Assembly: GCA_030612605.1 (NCBI GenBank) | Contig: JAUWNO010000099.1 | Location: 1 to 7,644 of the forward strand | Length of the DNA stretch: 7,644 nucleotides | Source of the DNA: Armatimonadota bacterium | GTDB taxonomy: Bacteria > Cloacimonadota > Cloacimonadia > Cloacimonadales > TCS61 | Reading direction: 5' to 3' | Shown here: positions 1 to 5,454 of the stretch, one piece after another | Layout: every line of letters starts with the position of its first letter | How positions within the stretch are numbered: position 1 is the stretch's first letter | Position numbers and translations under genes: made by a program | Notes under the pieces: model-generated | What the model was told of the DNA's origin: nothing | Database searches by the model: none | Seen by the model: only the letters and a program-made list of their open reading frames with translations

Positions 1-1353
1 ACCATGAATTTCAGGATTCTTTTTGTTTTTGGATGTAAAGAATTTGTAGAATTCAGCTTTATTATCAATTTTCACAATGTTTTCTTCTCTGAATTTTAAA
101 GCTTTCTGATAAATATTATTTTGAATTTCATCGAGTATTGGGATTAGATTTCTGATAAATTCATCAACTTTTATACTTTCTTTTTCGTTAGGATTTTTAT
201 CTCTTCTTCCCATAAAAACTGAATTATGCTGAATATCTCGAGGTCCTATCTCCAAACGAATTGGTATTCCTTTTTTGATCCAATGCCAAACCTTTTCTCC
301 ACCTGTAAGATCACGGTCATCAAGCTCGATCCGAATCTTGTTTTCGAAATAGCGTAAAGGTTTAATTTTATTTCTTAATTTATCTATGAAATTCAGAACT
401 TCTTTTTGTTGTTCATCGTTTCGATAGATGGGAATAATTGCGATATGAGCAGGAGCTATTTTTGGAGGGAGAACCAGCCCATTATCATCTGCATGAGCCA
501 TAATCAAGGCACCAATTAAACGCGTGGAAACACCCCAGGAAGTTGTCCAAACATATTCTTCTTTTCCGGTTTTACTTTGAAATTTGATGTTTGAAGCTTT
601 GGCAAAATTCTGACCTAAAAAGTGGGATGTACCGCCTTGCAGAGCTTTTTTATCCTGCATCATTGCTTCAAAAGTATAAGTGGAAACAGCTCCGGGAAAT
701 TTCTCAGATTCGGTTTTCTTCCCTTTGATTACAGGAATTGCCAGGAATTCTTCTGAAAATCCGGCATAAATATCCAGAATCTTGAAAGTTTCCGCGATTG
801 CTTCTTCTTTGGTTTCATGAGCTGTATGACCTTCCTGCCAGAGGAATTCCGTAGTCCTGAGAAACAAGCGTGTTCTCAGTTCCCACCTGACTACATTTGC
901 CCATTGATTAATTAAAAGCGGCAGGTCACGATACGAATTTATCCATTTGCTGAAAGAAGCTCCAATAATGGTTTCGCTGGTTGGGCGAATAATGAGTTCT
1001 TCCGTAAGTTTTCCAGCAGGTTTCAAGCCGCCTTTACCGTCATCTTCCAACCTGGAATGAGTAACAACAGCACATTCTTTGGCAAATCCTTCCACATGTT
1101 CTGCTTCTTTTTCAAAAAAGCTTTTAGGAATAAAGAGTGGAAAATAAGCATTTACGTGTCCACTTTCTTTAAACATCTCATCCAGGCTTTTTTTAATATT
1201 TTCCCAGATTGCATATCCCCAGGGTTTAATGACCATACAACCACGCACATCGCTATTCTCTGCCATATCTGCAGCCTTGATAATCTGCTGATACCAGGCT
1301 GGATAATTTTCTTCTCTTGTAGGATTTATCGCTGTTCTACCTTTTTTTGCCAT
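1..1353 (-). CDS. proS: Prolyl-tRNA synthetase, archaeal/eukaryotic type (partial, 3' end off window)
   Basis: This cytoplasmic class II synthetase joins proline to tRNA-Pro. The reverse strand stays open from ATG at 1353 to the window edge: 451 codons with no stop. Visible landmarks are PTSETIIGASFSKWINS (about residues 124-140), class II motif 2 around RTTEFLWQEGHTAHE (166-180), the substrate-site stretch ALQGGTSHFLGQNF (237-250), and motif 3 around TSWGVSTRLIGAL (281-293). An anticodon-binding domain follows from about 305 to 410. No bacterial-type editing insertion separates motifs 2 and 3, and the layout matches the ProS3 (archaeal/eukaryotic-like) class, which also occurs in many bacteria. 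That class usually has about 480 residues, so roughly the last 30 residues of the C-terminal domain are missing. The start is supported by GGAGAG at 1367-1362, 8 nt before ATG. The gene is divergent from mnmG. A TTGACA-like box lies at 1415-1410, but no convincing -10 box accompanies it. Confidence 0.96.
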   Translation of the reverse strand, partial: MAKKGRTAINPTREENYPAWYQQIIKAADMAENSDVRGCMVIKPWGYAIWENIKKSLDEMFKESGHVNAYFPLFIPKSFFEKEAEHVEGFAKECAVVTHSRLEDDGKGGLKPAGKLTEELIIRPTSETIIGASFSKWINSYRDLPLLINQWANVVRWELRTRLFLRTTEFLWQEGHTAHETKEEAIAETFKILDIYAGFSEEFLAIPVIKGKKTESEKFPGAVSTYTFEAMMQDKKALQGGTSHFLGQNFAKASNIKFQSKTGKEEYVWTTSWGVSTRLIGALIMAHADDNGLVLPPKIAPAHIAIIPIYRNDEQQKEVLNFIDKLRNKIKPLRYFENKIRIELDDRDLTGGEKVWHWIKKGIPIRLEIGPRDIQHNSVFMGRRDKNPNEKESIKVDEFIRNLIPILDEIQNNIYQKALKFREENIVKIDNKAEFYKFFTSKNKKNPEIHG

Positions 1354-1438
1354 TTATATTTCTCTCCATTTTTCAAAAACAATATCTAAACTTTTTAATG
1401 CATTATCTTTGTCAAACCAAAAAGCAGAAAAAACCTTA

Positions 1439-1515
1439 AAAAGGTCTAAAAGTCTTCTGTCTGCAATTCCTTTTCAAGGTGAGTAGAATAGTATTCTTGA
1501 CATCTATCAAGATGA
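1439..1515 (+). repeat. 77-bp direct repeat, copy 1 (proS side)
   Basis: This segment matches 1869-1945 at 75 of 77 positions; the differences are C1446/T1876 and T1468/A1898. The unit holds two small inverted repeats: CCTT-ttc-AAGG near its middle, and TCTTGA-catcta-TCAAGA (1495-1512) near its right end. Similarity stops sharply at 1515/1945, where the two contexts diverge. It contains no open reading frame of note. The copies could be remnants of a tandem duplication or members of a dispersed repeat family; the sequence alone does not decide. Confidence 0.9.
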
Positions 1516-1522
1516 CAAACTC

Positions 1523-1589
1523 GTTCCCACGCTCGCAAACTTGTTCCCACGCTCCTGCGTGGGAATGAAGAAACCGACGCTCCTGCGTC
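1523..1589 (+). repeat. GTTCCCACGC repeat cluster with two TCCT-loop hairpins
   Basis: GTTCCCACGC occurs at 1523-1532 and 1543-1552, and again further on at 1658-1667. The second copy forms a perfect 9-bp stem, TTCCCACGC at 1544-1552 pairing with GCGTGGGAA at 1557-1565 across a TCCT loop. A second hairpin follows at 1576-1589, GACGC-TCCT-GCGTC, with the same loop. The region is clearly more GC-rich than the flanking genes. These look like small palindromic intergenic repeats rather than a gene or terminator, since no T tract follows either stem. Confidence 0.8.
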
Positions 1590-1864
1590 AAAATGGACAG
1601 GAAGAATCTACACCTGTATTAAGAGACCGTTTTCAGCGCAGAGCATTCGACTATTGTGTTCCCACGCGGGACAGCCTGTTTGAAAACTGATTTCTTTAAG
1701 TTATAACGACCCCCATCCCTAACCCTTCCCCCTATCGAAGGGGAAGGGAACTGCCTGCGGCAAAAGGAGATAGGTTCTCCCCCTGAATAGGGGGAGTTAG
1801 AGGGGGTTAAAAAAAATCGTGCTTTTCATCTGTTTTCACACAGCCTGAGGAGCATGGGAACAAG
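1540..1864. mobile_element. Possible MITE-like segment with 15-bp inverted ends
   Basis: CTTGTTCCCACGCTC at 1540-1554 and GAGCATGGGAACAAG at 1850-1864 are inverted repeats matching at 14 of 15 positions. They bound a 325-bp segment with no credible reading frame and several internal palindromes. The segment sits between the two copies of the 77-bp direct repeat, 24 bp from the left copy and 4 bp from the right. No transposase is present, so any mobility would be non-autonomous. The inverted ends belong to the same GTTCCCACGC family that also recurs inside the segment, so the arrangement may be a chance cluster of small repeats. The mobile-element label is tentative. Confidence 0.35.
1710..1808. 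repeat. Compound palindromic repeat with two C/G-tract hairpins
   Basis: Two perfect hairpins stand close together. In the first, CCCTTCCCC (1723-1731) pairs with GGGGAAGGG (1740-1748). In the second, CTCCCCC (1777-1783) pairs with GGGGGAG (1790-1796). Outer sequences CCCCCATCCCTAACCC on the left and GTTAGAGGGGGTT on the right are roughly complementary, so the whole block could fold into a larger imperfect structure. The right end runs into AAAAAAAA (about 1809-1816), so in the minus-strand direction the block is preceded by a T tract rather than followed by one. A terminator role is therefore not indicated. A related hairpin with a TTAGGG tail lies at 4355-4384. Confidence 0.75.
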
Positions 1865-1868
1865 TAAT

Positions 1869-1945
1869 AAAAGGTTTAAAAGTCTTCTGTCTGCAATACC
1901 TTTTCAAGGTGAGTAGAATAGTATTCTTGACATCTATCAAGATGA
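1869..1945 (+). repeat. 77-bp direct repeat, copy 2 (mnmG side)
   Basis: This is the second copy of the 1439-1515 unit, offset by exactly 430 bp and ending 43 bp before the mnmG start codon. A at 1898 extends the first internal hairpin to ACCTT-ttc-AAGGT (1898-1910). The second hairpin is TCTTGA-catcta-TCAAGA (1925-1942). TAGAAT at 1914-1919 and TTGACA at 1927-1932 resemble promoter boxes, but neither has a good partner at the proper spacing. A promoter role for mnmG is possible but not shown. Confidence 0.9.
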
Positions 1946-1974
1946 TTTCGAAATAGGAATTGTGATTTGAAATC

Positions 1975-1983
1975 GAAGAAGGA
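1975..1983 (+). promoter_or_regulatory. mnmG ribosome binding site
   Basis: GAAGAAGGA lies 5 nt before the ATG at 1989. An in-frame TGA at 1986-1988 directly precedes that ATG, which excludes any upstream start. The surrounding CGAAGAAGGAATT resembles, in reverse complement, the 47-bp repeat unit found just after mnmG (CGAACAAGGAATT, 12 of 13 positions). The ribosome binding site may therefore derive from that repeat family. Confidence 0.6.
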
Positions 1984-1988
1984 ATTGA

Positions 1989-3839
1989 ATGGTTAATAGC
2001 AAGTATGATATAATCGTTGTTGGAGCTGGACATGCCGGCATTGAAGCTGCTCTTGCTTCTGCCAGGATGGGAGCTGGAACCCTCATATTTGTTATTAAAA
2101 TAGAAACTATTGGCAGGATGTCTTGCAACCCATCAATGGGAGGACCCGCTAAAGGGCATCTGGCTCGTGAAATAGATGCTTTGGGTGGTGAGCTGGCGAG
2201 CAGTGCAGATCTTACCGGTATTCAGTTCAGGATGTTAAATCGGAAAAAAGGTCCTGCTGTCTGGGCTCCACGTTCTCAGAATGATAGAACAGAATATTCT
2301 TTGGTAATGCGGCAGGCTTTGGAATCGCAAACCAATCTGATTATCAAAGAATCGATGATCGACGAAATTATACTTTCAAAAAATTCAAAGAAAGTAATTG
2401 GTGTAAAATCTCATCTGGGAGAAAAATATTTTGCTCGGAAAGTGATTCTGGCAAATGGTACATTCCTGAAAGGAAAAATTCATGTAGGAAATGTCAGTTA
2501 CAGTTCCGGAAGAGCTGGTGAATTAGCTTCAATCAAACTTTCAGATTCATTGATTAAAGCAGGTTTGAAACTTGCAAGATTCAAAACCGGAACTCCTCCT
2601 CGAGTTGATATCAGAACAATTGACCTGAAAAATCTGGATGAACAGCCCGGAGATGAAAATCCGCAAGGCTTCTCGTTTTATCGAGATATTAAATTGCGAA
2701 ATGATAGGAGTTGTTATCTTACTTTCACAAATTCAAAAACGCATCAAATCATAAAAGACAATCTTGATAAATCTTCTCTTTATGGTGGATTTATCAGCGG
2801 AGTTGGACCGAGATATTGTCCTTCGATTGAAGATAAGGTCGTAAAATTCAGTACAAAAGATCGTCATCAGGTTTTCATTGAACCTGAGGGAATAAACACT
2901 TTTGAAGCTTATGTGAATGGCATTTCAAACAGCCTTCCACCGGATGTTCAAAGAAAAATGATTCATTCCATCACAGGTCTGGAAAATGCTAAAATTATGA
3001 GATATGGTTACGCCATCGAATATGATTACATAATTCCTGACGAAATAAAACCAACCATGGAAAGCAAACAGATTCAAGGGCTTTATCTTGCAGGTCAGAT
3101 TAATGGTACTTCCGGGTATGAAGAAGCTGGAGCTCAAGGCATTGCAGCAGGTATAAATGCAGTTTTAGCTCTGGATAAAAAGGAACCTGTAATTTTTGAT
3201 CGTTCCCAATCTTATCTTGGCGTTTTACTGGATGACCTGGTTACAAAGGGAACAACCGAACCATATCGTTTATTCACTTCCCGCGCTGAATATCGTTTAT
3301 ATCTCAGACAGGATAATGCAGACGAAAGATTGATGCCGCTTGGATATAAACTTGGATTGGTCGATGATGTTCGTTGGCAGAAATTTCAAAAAGTAAAAAG
3401 CGTTTTAGAAAGAGAGATGAATTTTCTGAAAACTCACAACTCTATTTCCAATGAAAAAATTCCGGAACCGACACGATTGATAAATGTTTTGAAACGTTCA
3501 GATGTTACTTTTGATGGTTTACAGAAATTCGGATATAAAATTCCTGAAGATGTAACTGAAGATATTCAAAATCGAATTAGTTTGCAGGTAAAATATGAAG
3601 GTTATCTTAAAAGGCAATTAGCGGAAATCGAAAAATTCGAGAAAGTGGAACACTCCAGAATTTCCGAAGAAATAAATTATATGGAAATCGAATCCATTGC
3701 TTATGAAGCGAGAGAAAGATTGAGCAAGATCAAACCGATTTCTCTGGGTCAAGCTGCCCGGATCTCAGGAGTTAATCGAACGGATATTAATGCGTTGATG
3801 GTTTATCTTAAAAAAAATGAAATATTGAAGAATAAATAA
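1989..3839 (+). CDS. mnmG: tRNA uridine-34 5-carboxymethylaminomethyl modification enzyme MnmG (GidA)
   Basis: MnmG works with the GTPase MnmE as an FAD- and folate-dependent complex. It installs the carboxymethylaminomethyl group at C5 of the wobble uridine of several tRNAs, which stabilises decoding of codons ending in A or G. The 616-residue product is close to the usual length of about 620-630. It starts with a Rossmann FAD-binding segment (VVGAGHAGIEAAL, about 10-22). The conserved MSCNPSMGGPAKGHL follows with Cys46, then EIDALGGE. The family signature GPRYCPSIEDK is at about 272-282 with Cys277. A second dinucleotide-binding GLYLAGQINGTSGYEEAGAQG occupies 364-384, and TEPYRLFTSRAEYRLYLRQDNAD 423-445. 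The C-terminal helical domain carries GQAARISGVNRTDI, as expected for MnmE and tRNA contacts. No disruption is visible. mnmE is not in the window. Repeat DNA lies on both sides, so the gene is probably transcribed alone. Confidence 0.98.
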   Translation: MVNSKYDIIVVGAGHAGIEAALASARMGAGTLIFVIKIETIGRMSCNPSMGGPAKGHLAREIDALGGELASSADLTGIQFRMLNRKKGPAVWAPRSQNDRTEYSLVMRQALESQTNLIIKESMIDEIILSKNSKKVIGVKSHLGEKYFARKVILANGTFLKGKIHVGNVSYSSGRAGELASIKLSDSLIKAGLKLARFKTGTPPRVDIRTIDLKNLDEQPGDENPQGFSFYRDIKLRNDRSCYLTFTNSKTHQIIKDNLDKSSLYGGFISGVGPRYCPSIEDKVVKFSTKDRHQVFIEPEGINTFEAYVNGISNSLPPDVQRKMIHSITGLENAKIMRYGYAIEYDYIIPDEIKPTMESKQIQGLYLAGQINGTSGYEEAGAQGIAAGINAVLALDKKEPVIFDRSQSYLGVLLDDLVTKGTTEPYRLFTSRAEYRLYLRQDNADERLMPLGYKLGLVDDVRWQKFQKVKSVLEREMNFLKTHNSISNEKIPEPTRLINVLKRSDVTFDGLQKFGYKIPEDVTEDIQNRISLQVKYEGYLKRQLAEIEKFEKVEHSRISEEINYMEIESIAYEARERLSKIKPISLGQAARISGVNRTDINALMVYLKKNEILKNK

Positions 3840-3894
3840 TTGAATAATGATGAAAATGAATAACCCAAAAGCAAACTTCATCTTATCTTCTCAA

Positions 3895-4062
3895 ATCGCA
3901 AATCGAAATTCCTTGTTCGATATTCTCAAGATTCTTCTCAAATCTCAAATCGAAATTCCTTGTTCGATATTCTCAAGATTCTTCTCAAATTGTAAATCGA
4001 AATTCCTTGTTCATTATTCTTCAAATTCTTTTTCAATCGATGTTCCTCATTCGATATTTAAA
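3895..4062 (+). repeat. 47-bp tandem repeat downstream of mnmG
   Basis: Copies begin at 3901, 3948 and 3995, giving an exact 47-bp period, followed by a degenerate fourth copy from 4035 after 40 bp. The first two copies agree at 44 of 47 positions, all differences being in the last 7 bases. Each unit starts AATCGAAATTCCTTGTTC and continues with GATATTCTCAAG. The array starts about 60 bp after the mnmG stop. A short reading frame through it has repetitive, low-complexity content and is not a believable gene. The third copy is diverged, which suggests an older array or relaxed selection. Confidence 0.88.
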
Positions 4063-4170
4063 AAGCGATGAATATAATTTATAATTGGTTTCATTATTAT
4101 GTTTTTTAGTCCGGAGTATAAAAATGAGTTCTGCAAAATAGAGTGTTTTCTATCCTCACCTTCAGTCTTC

Positions 4171-4186
4171 GTCCAATAAATTGGAC
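4171..4186. repeat. GTCCAAT-aa-ATTGGAC palindrome
   Basis: A perfect 7-bp inverted repeat with a 2-bp centre. It is the first of five consecutive inverted repeats in the gap between mnmG and the lipoprotein gene. No T tract follows, so it is not an obvious terminator. A protein-binding palindrome is possible, but nothing nearby supports a specific regulator. Confidence 0.6.
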
Positions 4187-4201
4187 TACGACCTGACAAG
4201 C

Positions 4202-4230
4202 AATCCTCTCCGGTAGGAGAAGGCTGGATT
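4202..4230. repeat. Imperfect hairpin with GGTA loop
   Basis: TCTCC at 4207-4211 pairs with GGAGA at 4216-4220 across GGTA. Outer arms AATCC (4202-4206) and GGATT (4226-4230) are complementary and allow a longer interrupted stem. The form resembles short dispersed palindromic repeats of intergenic DNA more than a terminator. Confidence 0.5.
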
Positions 4231-4253
4231 TTCTCATTAAACTCATCCTGCTG

Positions 4254-4300
4254 TCCTTCTCTTTTTGATGAGAATATAAAAGATATTCCAAAGAGAAGGA
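4254..4300. repeat. 11-bp perfect inverted repeat with 25-nt loop
   Basis: TCCTTCTCTTT at 4254-4264 is the exact reverse complement of AAAGAGAAGGA at 4290-4300. The strands are strongly biased, pyrimidine-rich on the left arm and purine-rich on the right. The right arm runs into a long purine-rich tract up to 4337. Confidence 0.6.
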
Positions 4301-4324
4301 ACATAAGAAAAGCAAGAAGAAATA

Positions 4325-4350
4325 AAAGAAAAAAAAGTTTTTTTTTCTTT
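4325..4350. terminator. A/T-tract palindrome, possible bidirectional terminator
   Basis: AAAGAAAAAAAA at 4325-4336 pairs perfectly with TTTTTTTTCTTT at 4339-4350 around a 2-nt centre. It could act as a weak bidirectional transcription stop, or be a bent A-tract. It lies about 485 bp after the mnmG stop and 160 bp before the lipoprotein start, so it would separate these units. The stem has almost no G-C pairs, which is atypical for an intrinsic terminator. Confidence 0.35.
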
Positions 4351-4354
4351 AGTT

Positions 4355-4384
4355 CCCTCTCTTTTCAAGAGAGGGTTAGGGTGA
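4355..4384 (+). repeat. CCCTCTC hairpin with GGGTTAGGGTG tail
   Basis: CCCTCTCTT (4355-4363) pairs with AAGAGAGGG (4367-4375) over a TTC triloop, followed by TTAGGGTGA. The purine arm with TTAGGG tail recurs at 1711-1748, where the reverse strand reads GGGGAAGGGTTAGGGATGGGG. A looser relative lies at 1777-1807. These appear to be members of one dispersed palindromic repeat family, present in both orientations. Confidence 0.65.
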
Positions 4385-4466
4385 GTTATATGTTGAAAAA
4401 TTTAACTGGAAAATGTTAGGAAAGAATCAAAATAAAAAAAACTAAAAAAACAAAAAAAAATATAAA

Positions 4467-4488
4467 TTTAGTCTGATATTTGACTAAA
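4467..4488 (+). promoter_or_regulatory. Stem-loop just upstream of lipoprotein ribosome binding site
   Basis: TTTAGTC (4467-4473) pairs perfectly with GACTAAA (4482-4488) across an 8-nt loop. It lies in an A-rich leader ending 10 nt before the GAGGAG ribosome binding site at 4499-4504. It could be an operator palindrome or a leader hairpin affecting translation. TATAAAT at 4461-4467 could serve as a -10 box, but no good -35 box is seen upstream. The pairing is clear; the function is a guess. Confidence 0.35.
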
Positions 4489-4510
4489 ACAAAAAAATGA
4501 GGAGAAAATA

Positions 4511-5317
4511 ATGAGAAAATTATTAATTAGTTTTGTTTTGTTTTGTTTGTTATTAGCATTTTTTGGATGTTCTTCCAACAAGGTTTCTAAGGAAGAAAAA
4601 ATAGAAAAATCAAAAACCACAATATACAAACCAGAAAATGTGAAGGTTCCAAAGTGGATTTTTGAGAGATTAGAAACCGGTGATTTTGTAATCGGTATTT
4701 CTCCCAAATCATTTAATTATGATAAGATGGTAGATGCAGCCAGAGGAATGGCAGCAGTTATCAAAGGCAGAAATATCGGTTCGTATTCCATTTCCAAATA
4801 TGCTTCTCAAAGTGTCGGAGAAGATGATGCTTATGCGGAATTCGAGCTGAATGTAAGCTCCTCAATCGAAGAAGTGAAACGATTTGGCGATTCTTTAATT
4901 CTGATTGATGAAACATATTTGTATGGTTTTTTTATCGGACTTTATTCAATGAAGGATTGTGAGGTTGAGAAAGATTTTGTGAGTATTTCCGAGCTGACTG
5001 AACCCGAATGGATTTCTGAGGAAAAATTGATTGTAACCGACGAAAAGATTCTCAGTAAAGCTTTTGCAACTTCGATACATCTTGATATAGCCTGGGAAGA
5101 AGCTGCGGGAAATGCCAGGATCGAAATGGGAAAATTCCTGGAGAAAAATGTGCAGGGTCTACTAAAAAGCACTGATGAAAAAATCGATAAAACTGTGGCT
5201 GTGGAAACTACAATAAAAACGTGTAAAATGAATATTACCAGAAGCCATATTGTAGCAAATATGAGGGATGGGCTTTTCAGCTATAAAGTTTTTATTGAGA
5301 TGAAAATGGAGAGGTGA
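4511..5317 (+). CDS. Predicted lipoprotein, LPP20-like (function unknown)
   Basis: The 268-residue product starts with a lipoprotein signal: MRKLL, a hydrophobic stretch, then AFFGC with Cys20 as the likely lipidated residue. Phe at -3 makes the lipobox slightly unusual. Ser after the Cys suggests outer-membrane sorting by the E. coli rule, though that rule may not hold here. A Lys/Glu-rich linker (about 24-40) follows. Next comes VPKWIFERLETGDFVIGISPKS (47-68), then DAARGMAAVIKGRNIGSYSISKYASQS (76-102). A proline-tryptophan start, a glycine-containing strand, and then Ala-rich helices recall the LPP20 lipoprotein family; this is a resemblance only. A second similar pattern (EPEWISEEKL near 170, then AWEEAAGNARIEMGKFL near 195-211) suggests two related halves. 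The start is supported by GAGGAG 6 nt before ATG. The gene stands alone between repeat blocks, so neighbours give no hint of role. Confidence 0.8.
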   Translation: MRKLLISFVLFCLLLAFFGCSSNKVSKEEKIEKSKTTIYKPENVKVPKWIFERLETGDFVIGISPKSFNYDKMVDAARGMAAVIKGRNIGSYSISKYASQSVGEDDAYAEFELNVSSSIEEVKRFGDSLILIDETYLYGFFIGLYSMKDCEVEKDFVSISELTEPEWISEEKLIVTDEKILSKAFATSIHLDIAWEEAAGNARIEMGKFLEKNVQGLLKSTDEKIDKTVAVETTIKTCKMNITRSHIVANMRDGLFSYKVFIEMKMER

Positions 5318-5350
5318 TGAAATTCCAAAATACAAATAACAAAATATTCA

Positions 5351-5398
5351 CCCTGTTAAATAATGCTTCGCATTAAATCTGCGATTTATTTAACAGGG
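5351..5398. repeat. 13-bp perfect inverted repeat after lipoprotein gene
   Basis: CCCTGTTAAATAA (5351-5363) is exactly matched by TTATTTAACAGGG (5386-5398), enclosing 22 nt. A smaller alternative hairpin, AATGC-ttc-GCATT, overlaps it at about 5362-5374. It begins 34 bp after the lipoprotein stop, so it could end that transcript or protect its 3' end. It has no T tract, so a classical intrinsic terminator is not supported. It may equally be a dispersed palindromic repeat. The flanks on both sides carry similar AAATTCCAA-type AT-rich sequence. Confidence 0.7.
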
Positions 5399-5454
5399 CA
5401 GGCAAATTCCAATAATCTAAATTCAAAATATCAAACTTTAAATGGAAATAATAT

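Noticed and set aside
1057..1389. 110-residue plus-strand reading frame
   Set aside because: It lies antisense to the strongly supported proS and its product (rich in Phe, Cys, His) has no family features.
1410..1415. TTGACA-like box as the proS promoter (minus strand)
   Set aside because: The candidate -10 sequences at 17-19 bp spacing (AGTTTA, GTTTAG, TTTAGA) are poor matches, so I do not call a promoter.
1540..1864. Insertion sequence with a transposase
   Set aside because: At 325 bp it has no credible transposase frame; only a non-autonomous element could be argued.
3901..4034. CRISPR array for the 47-bp periodic repeat
   Set aside because: Units are directly tandem with no unique spacers, and no cas gene is nearby.
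3847..4071. 74-residue reading frame after mnmG
   Set aside because: It is a translation of the 47-bp tandem array and has no ribosome binding site of note; the repeat explains it.
4047..4315. Two overlapping minus-strand frames of 85 and 69 residues
   Set aside because: They run through stacked palindromes and a purine tract, overlap each other and lack a recognisable domain.
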